64,000 bases of DNA from Variovorax davisae (GCF_030316845.1 NZ_JASZYS010000006.1:62001-126000); one strand, 5' to 3'; counted from the first letter of the stretch, positions 50,912 through 59,717 are shown. The notes: generated by a model not told the origin, from the letters alone. Made by a program: numbers and translations.

Positions 50912-52255
50912 TCAGTTCGCCGGCATCGCGTCCAGCCGCCTGGCCGAATCGGCCAAGCCCTCCAGGATGCCGTCCGCAACCCGCGCGGGGAAATCGTCCG
51001 GCAAGCTTGCAGTCACTTCCTCGATCACGTCCAGCGTGCGATCGAGGATGTCTTCGATGAGGGCCTCGGCCGTGGGCGCGTAGAAGCACTGGGCCGCCAT
51101 GGCGTTGAAGTGCCTGCGCTGCACGTCCTTCATGAGGTAGTGCCGGTTCTTGCCCGCGACCGCCATGGCCAGCTTGGCCCTGTGCCAGTTGAACTGGTTG
51201 GGCCCCTTGCCGGCCGCGGGCCAGATGGACATGACGTCGTAGAGCGGCGTCATGCGGTACAGGCCGCGGGCGAGCAGGTGGAGACTGAAGTTCTTGGCGT
51301 GCCCGTCCGGTGCGGCCAGCATCCAGAAGAGGATCTGGGCGGTGAGCAGCGTGCGCAGGTCGCCTTGGGCGGACTCCGAGTTCCTCAGCACCTGGGCGAG
51401 ACTCTGCACTCCCGGCCCGCCATCGGCCTCGTACTTGAGATGAGGCGATACGCCGAGGGCCTGGCAGAAGTCTTCCTGGGGCAGTCGCAGGTACCAGGTA
51501 CCGCTGGCATGCAATTGGCGGTCGAAGCGCTTCACGCTCAGCACGCGCTGGTCGCCGAAGGTCTTGATCTCCGACTCCGCCACCGGGAGGCCGTAGGCCC
51601 GAAGGATGGCCAGGCACAGCCACTCGTTCTCGACGGAAGCCTGGAGGTCGACCTTCCTGTTCCCGACCAGGCCGAGCGGGAGCTTGAGGATGTGCGTGGT
51701 CGGCGTCGACCCGTGCGGTCGCAGCCACTGGCCGTCGTGCCGCAGCAGCGCGGTCTTCTCCTGGGCGCCCGCCAGCGAGATTCGGAAATCGTCCTCGTCC
51801 TCGTCGGCACCGAACGCATCGACAGACACCGACTTCTCGAGCAGCGCCTCGATGTCCTCGTCGTCCAGGGGCGTTCCCTGAATGCGATGGACGGCTTGGG
51901 GCGCCTCGTCGTCGGCGAGAAGCTGCACCGCACCCACGCAATCCCGCCCGACGGCCTTCAGCAGGTCGAACGGCTCCAGCGATGCGGTCTTGAATCGGGT
52001 CGCGATGCGCTTGCGGAGGATGTCGCTGTCCGGCAGCAGGTTGTCGAAGTAGTTCTCGACGCGGTCGCCCCTGACCGGGCTGGTCCCGTCGACCCCGAAA
52101 GGGAGGGACAGGGACAGCGGGCGGCCCACGTCCGAATCCATCCAGCCTTGGTCGTACTTGAGCTCGACGGGGCCGCGTGCGGGAATGCGCCAGGAACCCA
52201 CCCTGACCCCATTGGCCCACACGGACAGCGCTTGCGCGTGCGTCTTTCTTCCCAT
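50912..52255 (-). CDS. hipA: HipA-family serine/threonine kinase toxin
   Basis: 447 residues, close to the E. coli HipA pattern. N-terminal subdomain (SVWANGVRVGSW), PVRGDRVENYFDNLLPDS, glycine-rich loop FRISLAGAQEKTALL with autophosphorylation-site Ser160, ATP Lys in THILKLPLG, LRLPQEDFCQALG and KYEADGGPG, catalytic Asp317 and Asn322 in APDGHAKNFS, and metal Asp340 in PLYDV. HipA phosphorylates glutamyl-tRNA synthetase and causes dormancy. All catalytic residues are present. It starts 4 bp after hipB. Convergent with the CMD gene. Confidence 0.93.
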   Translation of the reverse strand: MGRKTHAQALSVWANGVRVGSWRIPARGPVELKYDQGWMDSDVGRPLSLSLPFGVDGTSPVRGDRVENYFDNLLPDSDILRKRIATRFKTASLEPFDLLKAVGRDCVGAVQLLADDEAPQAVHRIQGTPLDDEDIEALLEKSVSVDAFGADEDEDDFRISLAGAQEKTALLRHDGQWLRPHGSTPTTHILKLPLGLVGNRKVDLQASVENEWLCLAILRAYGLPVAESEIKTFGDQRVLSVKRFDRQLHASGTWYLRLPQEDFCQALGVSPHLKYEADGGPGVQSLAQVLRNSESAQGDLRTLLTAQILFWMLAAPDGHAKNFSLHLLARGLYRMTPLYDVMSIWPAAGKGPNQFNWHRAKLAMAVAGKNRHYLMKDVQRRHFNAMAAQCFYAPTAEALIEDILDRTLDVIEEVTASLPDDFPARVADGILEGLADSARRLDAMPAN

Positions 52256-52259
52256 GGAC

Positions 52260-52502
52260 CTACCACTCGGCCGCCGCAGAGGGGCCGGCGCGGTCGAGCA
52301 CCTGGATCCGCAGTTCGTACAGGCCGGTCAGCGCCAGCAGCTGCTCCACCGTCAAGGAGGAAGGATCCGTCTCCAGGACGGACAGCCGGCTCTGGCTGAT
52401 GCCGACACGCGCGCCGGCCTCGGCTTGCGAGAGCCGCCTGGCTTTTCTTGCGCTTGCCAGGAGATGACCGAGCTGGGTTGGATTGGAGAGGAACTGTTGC
52501 AT
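52260..52502 (-). CDS. hipB: HipB-type XRE antitoxin
   Basis: 80 residues. XRE helix-turn-helix at about 12-65: LGHLLASARKARRLSQAEAG, then GISQSRLSVLETDPSSLTVE. It neutralises HipA and represses the operon by binding the palindrome just upstream. The ATG at 52502 is used; a TTG two codons earlier is open but lies nearer the operator. Confidence 0.92.
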   Translation of the reverse strand: MQQFLSNPTQLGHLLASARKARRLSQAEAGARVGISQSRLSVLETDPSSLTVEQLLALTGLYELRIQVLDRAGPSAAAEW

Positions 52503-52507
52503 GCTCA

Positions 52508-52526
52508 ATATCCGCTAAGCAGATAT
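52508..52526 (-). promoter_or_regulatory. hipBA operator palindrome
   Basis: ATATCCGCT-A-AGCAGATAT: 9-bp arms around one base with a single mismatch. The TATC...GATA ends recall the E. coli HipB site. It lies between the -10 box and the hipB start codon, placed to block transcription. Confidence 0.7.
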
Positions 52527-52530
52527 CGGC

Positions 52531-52559
52531 ATTTTATTCGTTTTGCACATTAAAGACAA
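52531..52559 (-). promoter_or_regulatory. hipBA promoter
   Basis: On the minus strand TTGTCT (52559-52554), 17-bp spacer, TAAAAT (52536-52531). This is one of the clearest sigma-70 type pairs in the window, in an AT-rich patch, with the operator starting 4 bp after the -10 box. Confidence 0.7.
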
Positions 52560-52601
52560 ATATTCGTCTGGCGCATTTTTGTGGAGGCACCCGAGGCGCT
52601 T

Positions 52602-53141
52602 TCAGCCGGCGCGTTGCAGCGAGGCCTGAGCTGCGCGCGCCTCGAAAGTACAGGCCGGATGGTGCTGCGCCGCGCATTGAAGCTCGTCGCTTCGCGTCGG
52701 GCAGCCGAGCCAAAGGTCCGCCAGGCCGCGCAGCATGCCCTTCACCGCATGGCAGACCGGCTGCTCCGAAGGGCCGAAGGCGTGCGCGAAGGGGCTGTTG
52801 TGCACTTCCAGGCGCAGGGTGTCGCCGTCCGCTTCGAAGCGCCAGGTGCCCCAGCCAAGCTGCGGAGATGTGCGCTCGATGATGGCCAGCAGCATGTCGA
52901 CGTCGCCGCCGCCGTGCGCCAGGTAGGCGCGCGCGCTGTCCGAGCCTTGCTGGTGCACGGCCTGTTCCAGCGCACCCAGCGCGAGTGCGCGGGTCTCCGT
53001 CGGCAGCAGGCGAAACATGGTCATCAGTGCATCGGGCCGCAGCAGCAGATAGCGGCGCGATCCGTCGCGCAGCTCGCCCGCGGCATCGTCGAAGACGAGC
53101 CGGTCCTTGAACGCCGGCACCGGGTCGCCCGCGTCAGCCAT
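52602..53141 (-). CDS. V4R-like small-molecule-binding protein
   Basis: 179 residues. The C-terminal half matches the V4R (vinyl-4-reductase) domain pattern: VCHAVKGMLRGLADLWLG, then DELQCAAQHHPACTFEA with Cys at the conserved spacing (C...GxxxG...ExxC...xxC.F). V4R domains bind hydrophobic ligands or metals in sensors such as phenol-responsive regulators. The first eight bases overlap the end of the racemase-like gene. It stands alone without a DNA-binding part, so ligand carrier or enzyme is equally possible. Confidence 0.7.
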   Translation of the reverse strand: MADAGDPVPAFKDRLVFDDAAGELRDGSRRYLLLRPDALMTMFRLLPTETRALALGALEQAVHQQGSDSARAYLAHGGGDVDMLLAIIERTSPQLGWGTWRFEADGDTLRLEVHNSPFAHAFGPSEQPVCHAVKGMLRGLADLWLGCPTRSDELQCAAQHHPACTFEARAAQASLQRAG

Positions 53142-53922
53142 GGTTCAGGAACTCGTCCAGCGTCTTCTCGTTCGGCAGCGCGAAACCGGAGTGCGCCACG
53201 CGGCTGGTGACCCCGGCGCCCAGGCGGCGCAGCTTCACGGCCATCTCGGCGGCCTTCAGGACCACGGTCACACCGTTGACGACGGGCGCGCCATCGACAT
53301 GGGCGCCTGGCGCGCCGAAGAGCATCATGGGAATGCCGCCGGTGGGCACGATGACGTCGGCGCCCGAATCCATCAACCGGCGGGCCTCGCGCACGAACAC
53401 CTGCTCCAGTTCCGCCTTCTTCTCGGCCGAGGCGAAGGCCTCCATCCAGTCGGCCATCGTGGCGTCGACGGCGCGAATCCCGGCCACCCGCTGCTCCAGG
53501 CCGTAGCGCCGCACCTGGTCTGCATGCGTCGGGATGAAGGCGTGGTTGATGGCGAGCAGCCCCAGCTTGCGCCCGAGCGTGCAGGCGTGCAGCAGGCTGG
53601 TCTCGCCAAGCCCCAGCACCGGGATGTTCACCGAGGCGCGCGCCTCGTAGAGGCCGACGTCCTGAAAATGGTTCATGAAGAACACGTCGTAGCGCTCTCG
53701 CTCGGCGCGGATCGCGTTGCGGATCACCTCGCGCGAAAAGCGAAACTCGGACAGCGCATGCACCGTGGTCACGGAGGGCGTGGTGGTGTGGAACTCCACC
53801 TCGAACTCCGGGTCGACGCACGCCTGCATGTGGGGCAGCAACTGCGCCAGATAGGTGCGGTGGCCCGCGTTGTCCGTGGCGCCCTGCGCCCAGATGCGGA
53901 ACCTGGTCTTGGATGCGTTCAT
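53134..53922 (-). CDS. Asp/Glu/hydantoin racemase-fold protein lacking both catalytic Cys
   Basis: 262 residues with the two-domain fold of the Asp/Glu/hydantoin racemase superfamily: ERYDVFFMNHFQDVGLYEAR, VLGLGETSLLHACTLGRKLG and GADVIVPTGGIPMM. In active racemases the first block has ACF and the second GCAG. Here the Cys positions are His85 and Gly195. Racemization by the two-Cys mechanism is therefore unlikely. A decarboxylase, isomerase or lyase of the same fold may be meant. Starts immediately before the stop of the FAD oxidoreductase, same operon. Confidence 0.8.
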   Translation of the reverse strand: MNASKTRFRIWAQGATDNAGHRTYLAQLLPHMQACVDPEFEVEFHTTTPSVTTVHALSEFRFSREVIRNAIRAERERYDVFFMNHFQDVGLYEARASVNIPVLGLGETSLLHACTLGRKLGLLAINHAFIPTHADQVRRYGLEQRVAGIRAVDATMADWMEAFASAEKKAELEQVFVREARRLMDSGADVIVPTGGIPMMLFGAPGAHVDGAPVVNGVTVVLKAAEMAVKLRRLGAGVTSRVAHSGFALPNEKTLDEFLNHG

Positions 53923-55311
53923 TCAGATCACCTTTCCGGGGTTGAGGATGCCCTTGGGGTCCAGCGCCTGCTTCACGGCGCGCATCGCCGCCAGCTCCGC
54001 GGGGCTGCGCGTGTGGCCCAGGACCTTGCGCTTGAGGAGGCCGATGCCGTGCTCGGCGGACACGGCGCCGCGGTAGCGACGCGTCAGGTCGTACACCAGC
54101 GCCTCGATCTGCGCCCGGGTCTCCGGCCGGCCGCCGTCGGCATGCGCGATCACGTGCAGGTTGCCGTCGCCGAGGTGGCCGTAGACCAGCGCGGTGCCGC
54201 TCGGCCACCGTTCGCGCAGCAGGGCTTCGCACTCCAGCGCGACGCGGCCGATGTCCGCGATCGAGAAGCTCACGTCGAACGCCGCCATGCCGGGCAGCAG
54301 CATGGGAAATTCCGCCGTGGCATCGCGCACGGCCCACAACGAGCGGGCGTCGGTGCCGGAGCGCGCCACGGCCGCATCCTCGATCACGCCTTCTTCCAGC
54401 ATGTGGGCCAGGAACTCGTCGAAGGCCGCCGGATGGTGCACGTCGTCGGCGCCGGCGCTTTCCATCAGCACGTTCATGGCATGTCGGCCCGGCAACGGTG
54501 CACGCAGTCCCTTGACCTTTTCCATCATGAAGTCGAGGTAGCTGGGCCACATCACTTCGAAGGCGGACACGCCCCCCGGCAGTTCTGCCTTTGCGCGCTG
54601 CAGCAGCGTGGTCACCGCCTGGTAATTCGGCAGGCCGCACCATGCGGTGCACACCGACCGCGGCTGCGGATGCAGCTTGAGCACCACGCGCGTGACGATG
54701 CCCAGCGTGCCCTCGGCGCCGGCCAGCAGGTGGCGGAAGTCGTAGCCGGTGTTGTTCTTCACCATCTTGTGCAGGCCGCCGACCACGCTGCCGTCGGCCA
54801 GCACCGCCTCGATGCCCAGCACCTGGTCGCGCATGGTGCCGTAGCGGATGACGCGGTTGCCGCCGGCATTGGTGGAGAGGTTGCCGCCGATGGTGCAGCT
54901 GCCGCGGGCGCCCAGGTCCAGTGCGAACAGGAATCCGGCGGCCGCCGCGGCTTCCTGCACGGCCTGCAACGTGCAGCCGGCCTGTGCGGTGAGGGTGCCG
55001 GAGATCGCATCGACTTCCTCGATCGCGTTCATGCGCTCCAGGCTCACCGCGACCTCGTCCGGGCCGCAGCAGGCGCCGCCGGCAAGACCGGTCAGCCCGC
55101 CCTGCGGAACCACCGGCTGCCCGAACTCGTTGCAGATCTGCAGCATGCGCGCCAGCTGCTCGGTGCTGTGCGGCCTCAGCAGGGCGCGCGGCACGCTGGA
55201 CGGCACACCGCTCCAGTCGCCGTGGCGCCGGTCGGGGATGGCGAGGCCGGTGGCCACGAGATCGGTGCCGAGCGCCTGGACCAGGGCATCGACGGCTTGT
55301 TCGGTACGCAT
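53923..55311 (-). CDS. FAD-linked oxidoreductase, GlcD/D-2-hydroxyacid dehydrogenase type
   Basis: 462 residues. FAD_binding_4 domain (about 40-220) with VVPQGGLTGLAGGACCG and GARGSCTIGGNLSTNAGGNR, then FAD-oxidase C domain with the metal and substrate motif YGHLGDGNLHVIAHADG and GAVSAEHGIGLLKR. It oxidises D-2-hydroxy acids such as glycolate, lactate or 2-hydroxyglutarate. The ATG at 55311 is selected because alignment of the fold starts there. Next to an HpcH/HpaI aldolase, a 2-keto or 2-hydroxy acid route is likely. Confidence 0.9.
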   Translation of the reverse strand: MRTEQAVDALVQALGTDLVATGLAIPDRRHGDWSGVPSSVPRALLRPHSTEQLARMLQICNEFGQPVVPQGGLTGLAGGACCGPDEVAVSLERMNAIEEVDAISGTLTAQAGCTLQAVQEAAAAAGFLFALDLGARGSCTIGGNLSTNAGGNRVIRYGTMRDQVLGIEAVLADGSVVGGLHKMVKNNTGYDFRHLLAGAEGTLGIVTRVVLKLHPQPRSVCTAWCGLPNYQAVTTLLQRAKAELPGGVSAFEVMWPSYLDFMMEKVKGLRAPLPGRHAMNVLMESAGADDVHHPAAFDEFLAHMLEEGVIEDAAVARSGTDARSLWAVRDATAEFPMLLPGMAAFDVSFSIADIGRVALECEALLRERWPSGTALVYGHLGDGNLHVIAHADGGRPETRAQIEALVYDLTRRYRGAVSAEHGIGLLKRKVLGHTRSPAELAAMRAVKQALDPKGILNPGKVI

Positions 55312-55336
55312 GCTGGAGGGTCTTTCGTGTGGAAGG

Positions 55337-56092
55337 TCAGGACCGGGCCGACTGCATCGCCTGGGCGAAGCCGCGGGCGGCAAGGCCGATGTCATTGGCC
55401 ACCACGGCCAGCTCGTAGCCCTCGGCGAACGCCTGGCGGGCGGCCTCCGCGTCGGAGGTGAACAGGCCGCAAGGGAGGCCCTGTTGGTGGGCGATATCGC
55501 GGATGCGCGCGCAGCAGGCCTTCAATTGCCCGGGGCCGGCCTCGGGCATCGACAGCTGCAGATCGCCGGTGCCGATGAAGATGAAGTCGATGCCCTCGAC
55601 GGCGCAAATCGCCTCTGCGTTCTGCGCACCCAGCGCGGTTTCGATCATGGCTCCCACAGCGACTTGCTGGTTGGCGGCCAGCATGCTGTCGACGCCGGCC
55701 AGCAGCGGCCGCACGCCGCCGCCCGAGCGCCTGCCCTGCGGCGGGTAGCGGCTGGCGCGGGCCAGGACCCGCGCGTCGTCGGCGCTGTCCACCAGCGGCG
55801 CCAGGACCGCGGCGACGCCGGCGTCGAGCGCAGCGCCGACGGCCGTCGCCGAGAAATCGGCCGTGCGCGCGATGACGGAAGTGCGCGCCCCTGCAATGCC
55901 CGCGGCGGCCTCGAGCGATCCGCGCTCCCACAGGCCGTGCTGCAGGTCGACCACGATGGCGGCTGGCACGGACCGTGCAGCGATCTCGGCCAGTGCGGCG
56001 CTGCCGAGGGCCAACCAGATCAGGGGCAGGACGGCGCCACGTTGCAGCCGAGGCTTGAAGGGATGCTGGAACGGCGGTGCTTGCGGGTTCAT
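55337..56092 (-). CDS. HpcH/HpaI-family aldolase
   Basis: 251 residues, class II pyruvate aldolase fold. VVDLQHGLWERGSL takes the place of the usual DxEH block, and the metal Glu and Asp appear in AMIETALGAQNAEAI and FIFIGTGDLQLSM. Cleaves 4-hydroxy-2-oxo acids to pyruvate and an aldehyde. It leads a minus-strand operon and is divergent from a GntR gene. The promoter with two palindromes lies directly upstream. Confidence 0.87.
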   Translation of the reverse strand: MNPQAPPFQHPFKPRLQRGAVLPLIWLALGSAALAEIAARSVPAAIVVDLQHGLWERGSLEAAAGIAGARTSVIARTADFSATAVGAALDAGVAAVLAPLVDSADDARVLARASRYPPQGRRSGGGVRPLLAGVDSMLAANQQVAVGAMIETALGAQNAEAICAVEGIDFIFIGTGDLQLSMPEAGPGQLKACCARIRDIAHQQGLPCGLFTSDAEAARQAFAEGYELAVVANDIGLAARGFAQAMQSARS

Positions 56093-56160
56093 GGGTAGAG
56101 GCGCTCCACCGCTGTTCGCCCCGGCCGCCGCGGCCGGGCGTCGTGGTTAAAGCGGTTGAC

Positions 56161-56196
56161 AACAGTATATTGTTCGTGCCACATTGAAGTCAATGT
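56161..56196 (-). promoter_or_regulatory. HpcH operon promoter with two palindromes (candidate GntR operators)
   Basis: Minus-strand promoter TTGACT (56193-56188), 18-bp spacer, TATACT (56169-56164). AACAGTATATTGTT (56161-56174), symmetric except one pair, covers the -10. ACATTGA-AG-TCAATGT (56181-56196), a perfect palindrome, covers the -35. The layout fits repression by the divergently encoded GntR protein. Confidence 0.6.
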
Positions 56197-56244
56197 ACTT
56201 TAAACCTAAACTAAATCGGGAATCACCGCCGAAGCGAAAGATCG

Positions 56245-56258
56245 GCCTCTATAGAGGC
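56245..56258. promoter_or_regulatory. 14-bp perfect palindrome
   Basis: GCCTCTATAGAGGC lies between the divergent HpcH and GntR genes, about 100 bp before the GntR start. Possible further operator; no transcription signal fits over it. Confidence 0.35.
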
Positions 56259-56337
56259 ATGGCCGCATTTTTCGATCAGTCCGGCCATCACTGCTGGCGA
56301 GCCGAGCACAAAGAGCAGGTGAAGAATCGGCACCAAA

Positions 56338-56347
56338 CCGTATACGG
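56338..56347. promoter_or_regulatory. Palindrome beside the GntR start codon
   Basis: CCGTATACGG (perfect, 10 bp) ends 9 bp before the GTG start at 56357. GTATAC cores are common in operators of GntR/FCD proteins, so autoregulation is plausible. Confidence 0.35.
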
Positions 56348-56356
56348 AAAATAAAC

Positions 56357-57052
56357 GTGGCTCGTTCGACTTCCCCTTCGAAGGAACTTTCCGATGCGCC
56401 GCCGCAGAGCCGCCAGAGCCTCAGCGCCATCGCCTACGACGCCCTGCGCAGCCGGCTGCGCACCGGCCTGGTGACACCGGAAGACCGCATGGTGGATCTC
56501 GAGATCGCGGCGCAGCTGGGCATGTCGCGCATGCCGGTGCGCGAGGCCCTGCTGCAACTGGTGGCAGAGGGCGTCCTGGTCAGCACCGCGCGCGGCTATC
56601 GCATCCCCACACTGGATCCGAAGGACGTGATGGAGGTGTTCGAGCTGCGCAAGCTGCTGGAGCCACGCGCCGCGGCACTCGCCGCCCGCGATCTGTCGCG
56701 CGCCGGCATCGCGCAGTTGAGCGCGGCGCTGAGCGAGGCCAAGGCGGCCCGGGCCTCGGAGGATTTCCCGCGCCTGTTCCGCGCCAACGTGGACTTCCGC
56801 GAGACCTGGCTGGGCGCCGTGCGCAACAAGCGGCTGGCGGCAGTGATCATGCGCTGCTCCGACCAGGTGTTGACCGTGCGGATGTCCACCTTGCGTGGCC
56901 CGGGGATTCATCCGGTCGTGGTCGCCGGGCTGCAGGAACTGCACGCGAGCTTTGCACGCCACGACTCGGTCGGCGCCCACGACAGCATGTTCAGGTTCGT
57001 GCTGGCTGCAGAGAGCGCCTACGCAGCCTTGAAGGATGCGAGCGCGACATGA
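56357..57052 (+). CDS. GntR-family transcriptional regulator, FCD subfamily
   Basis: 231 residues. N-terminal wHTH (about 15-80: SRMPVREALLQLVAEGVLVS, preceded by DLEIAAQLG), FCD domain (about 90-225) with LRKLLEPRAAALAARDL and the His-bearing final helices. GTG start with GGAAA upstream. Divergent from the HpcH operon and 40 bp upstream of the ABC importer, so it probably controls both. Ligand unknown, likely a hydroxy or keto acid or peptide-like solute. Confidence 0.88.
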   Translation: MARSTSPSKELSDAPPQSRQSLSAIAYDALRSRLRTGLVTPEDRMVDLEIAAQLGMSRMPVREALLQLVAEGVLVSTARGYRIPTLDPKDVMEVFELRKLLEPRAAALAARDLSRAGIAQLSAALSEAKAARASEDFPRLFRANVDFRETWLGAVRNKRLAAVIMRCSDQVLTVRMSTLRGPGIHPVVVAGLQELHASFARHDSVGAHDSMFRFVLAAESAYAALKDASAT

Positions 57053-57092
57053 GCTCACTTTCCATCCACTTCATCCGGAAGAGAAACGCACC

Positions 57093-58658
57093 ATGACAGA
57101 TCTCCAACTTCAGCGCGCATTGCAGAACCCGCTCCGGCGCCAGCTGCTGCTCAGCGCCATGGCCGCCGGTGCGGGCTCGCTCCTGCCATGGCAGACGGCC
57201 GGCGCGCAGACTGTCGACAAATCCACCCTGGCGATCGCCTACCCGGTGGACGTGCCGACGTGGGACCCGAACGCGCTGTCCATTCCCAACATCCAGAACC
57301 TCTATCAGTCGGTCTTCGATTCACCGCTGCGCTACTCGCCGCAGTTGAAGCTCGAACCGCGCCAGGTGAAGGAGTGGAAGTGGCTCGACAACCGGGCCAC
57401 CCGCCTCGAGATCACGCTGCGCGACGACATCCTGTTCCACGACGGCACCCGCCTGACGATGGACGACGTCCGCTACAGCCTGGCCGAGCGCGCCAAGGCC
57501 GACAAGAAGCTGCTGGTCGGCGGCATGCTCAACACCCTGAGCGACATCGAGGTCAGCTCGCCGACCAAGGGTGTGATGGTGTTCAACCGGTCGACACCGG
57601 CCGCTCCGATCTACCTGGCCTTTCTTGCCGTCTACGTGGTGCCCAAGGCCTACATGGAGAAGGTGGGACCTGAAGGCTTCAACGCCAAGCCCATCGGGGC
57701 CGGCCCCTACCGGATGGTGGAGCACCAGCGCGGCTCGCGCATCGTGCTGGAGGCTTTCGACAAGTACTGGGGCGGCGTGCCCCCGATCAAGCAGGTGGTG
57801 TTCCAGATCGTGCCGGAAGGCTCGGCGCGCGTCGCACTGGCCGAGTCCGGACGGGTCGGCGTCGCCGCCCAACTGCCGATGCGCGAAGTGCAGCGGCTGG
57901 CGACGAAGACCGGCATCGTGACCAAGGTCTATCCCGTCTCCGAGGTCTACATGATCCGGATTCCCAACTACGTGAAGCCGATGGACAACGACCACGTGCG
58001 TGCGGCCATGCACCTGTCCATCGACAAGGCGGCACTCTCCAAGGCCTTCTACGGCGGCGTCGCCAAGCCCCTGTCGGTCATGACGCCGGAAGGCACGCCC
58101 TCCTACGTCCCCGATTTCCACTACCCCTACGACAAGAACAAGGCCATCGACGAACTGAAGGCCGCCGGCTTCAGCACCTCCAACCCGGTGTCCTTCACGC
58201 TGCTGTCCACCAATGGCGTGTTCCCGAACGACTACGACATGGCGCGCGCCATTGCCGGCATGTGGAAGGCGGTGGGCATCAACGCCACCATCGAGGAAAC
58301 CACGCCGGCCAAGCTGGTCGAGGCGGCGCAGAACGGCAAGCTGGCCGGCCCGCTCCTCTACAGCTGGGTCAACAGCACGGGTGACCCGGAGAACTATGCC
58401 GGCCGCATCTTCGACCCGCGCTTGCGCTTCTCGACCTGGAAGGACATGGCGCTGGCGCCGCGCATCGATGCGCTGATGACCGAGGTCGACGAGACCAGGC
58501 GCATGGCCGGCTACAAGGCCCTGAACGTCGAATCGTCCCAGCAATCGTGGGCCATCCCGCTGCTGCAGGCCGTGGCCACCGTGGCGTATTCGTCGGCGCT
58601 GCAGCCCACCCTGTTCGACAACGGCTACATCCTGCCGGCCGACATCAAGTACCGCTGA
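57093..58658 (+). CDS. ABC importer substrate-binding protein, family 5 (DppA/OppA-like)
   Basis: 521 residues. The leader NPLRRQLLLSAMAAGAGSLL has a twin-arginine-like start, cleavage near AGAQT. SBP_bac_5 fold: SIPNIQNLYQSVFDSPLRYS, then EWKWLDNRATRLEITLRDDI and LFHDGTRLTMDDVRYSL, and YRMVEHQRGSRIVLEAF. Such receptors bind peptides, glutathione, opines or other large solutes. The ATG at 57093 is preferred to an upstream frame overlapping the GntR gene. First gene of a four-gene importer. Confidence 0.92.
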   Translation: MTDLQLQRALQNPLRRQLLLSAMAAGAGSLLPWQTAGAQTVDKSTLAIAYPVDVPTWDPNALSIPNIQNLYQSVFDSPLRYSPQLKLEPRQVKEWKWLDNRATRLEITLRDDILFHDGTRLTMDDVRYSLAERAKADKKLLVGGMLNTLSDIEVSSPTKGVMVFNRSTPAAPIYLAFLAVYVVPKAYMEKVGPEGFNAKPIGAGPYRMVEHQRGSRIVLEAFDKYWGGVPPIKQVVFQIVPEGSARVALAESGRVGVAAQLPMREVQRLATKTGIVTKVYPVSEVYMIRIPNYVKPMDNDHVRAAMHLSIDKAALSKAFYGGVAKPLSVMTPEGTPSYVPDFHYPYDKNKAIDELKAAGFSTSNPVSFTLLSTNGVFPNDYDMARAIAGMWKAVGINATIEETTPAKLVEAAQNGKLAGPLLYSWVNSTGDPENYAGRIFDPRLRFSTWKDMALAPRIDALMTEVDETRRMAGYKALNVESSQQSWAIPLLQAVATVAYSSALQPTLFDNGYILPADIKYR

Positions 58659-58700
58659 ACCGGCCTCGCCCCCTGACAGACCGCGCGCAGGCCCCACCCC

Positions 58701-59717
58701 ATGTTCCAGATCATTTCCGCGATCGTCCTGCGCCGGCTGCTGCTGGCCATCCCGACCCTGCTGCTGTTGTCGCTGGTGGTTTTCGTCGTGCTGCGCATGC
58801 TGCCGGTGGATCCGCTGGCGATGCTGCTGCCTGCATCGGCGACGCCGGCCGATGCGGCGGCGCTGCGCGAGCAGCTCGGATTCGACAAGCCCATCCCGCA
58901 GCAGTTCCTGATCTGGCTGTGGCAGGCCCTCAACGGCAACCTGGGCATCTCGATCAACTTCCGCCAGCCGGTCGCCCATCTGATGCTGTCCTCGCTGCCG
59001 GCCACGCTGGAGCTGACCTTGGCCGGTCTGCTGCTTGCGCTGCTGATCAGCGTGCCGGGCGGCGTGCTGGCCTATGTGCTCTACCAGCGACGGCGCGAAA
59101 CCGCCGCGGACCTCGCGGTGGCGCTGATGCAGTCGATCCCGTCCTTCCTCTGGAGCCTGCTGCTGATCCTGGCCTTCGGCGTGCTGTGGCCGGTGCTCCC
59201 CTTCAGCGGGCGGGTCGGCGAAGGCGTGGTGCTGCCCGGCATCACCGGCTTCGCCGTCGTCGACCTGCTGCTGGTCGGACGCTTCGACGCCTGGCTCACG
59301 GCGCTGTCGCACCTGCTGCTGCCGGCGCTGGCCCTGGCCCTCGGCTTCGCGCCTCTGGTGGTGCGGGTGCTCCGCTCCAGCCTGATCGACGCCGCCACCG
59401 AGCCCTATGTGGAAGCGGCGCGACTGCGCGGGCTGTCGGAAGCGCGCATCGTGTGGCGCCACATGCTGAAGAACGCGGCGCTGCCCACGATCACCATGAT
59501 CGGCGTGCAGTTCGGCTTCCTGTTCGGTGGCGCCTTGCTGGTCGAAATGATCTTCGGCTTCCCTGGCGTGGGCAACCTGATGGTGCAGGCGGTGAAGGGC
59601 AACGACCTGCCGCTGATCCAGGGCATCGCCCTGATCTTCTGCGTGCTGATGCTGGCGATCACGGTGATCGTCGACGTGCTGTATGCGGTGCTGAACCCGC
59701 GACTGAGAACCCTATGA
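58701..59717 (+). CDS. ABC importer permease, DppB-like
   Basis: 338 residues with six hydrophobic spans. The N-terminus RLLLAIPTLLLLSLVVFVVL is typical of DppB/OppB, and the ATPase-contact EAA loop reads EAARLRGLSEARIVWRHMLK. The final part FGGALLVEMIFGFPGVGNLM is also characteristic. Overlaps the next permease start by four bases. Confidence 0.93.
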   Translation: MFQIISAIVLRRLLLAIPTLLLLSLVVFVVLRMLPVDPLAMLLPASATPADAAALREQLGFDKPIPQQFLIWLWQALNGNLGISINFRQPVAHLMLSSLPATLELTLAGLLLALLISVPGGVLAYVLYQRRRETAADLAVALMQSIPSFLWSLLLILAFGVLWPVLPFSGRVGEGVVLPGITGFAVVDLLLVGRFDAWLTALSHLLLPALALALGFAPLVVRVLRSSLIDAATEPYVEAARLRGLSEARIVWRHMLKNAALPTITMIGVQFGFLFGGALLVEMIFGFPGVGNLMVQAVKGNDLPLIQGIALIFCVLMLAITVIVDVLYAVLNPRLRTL

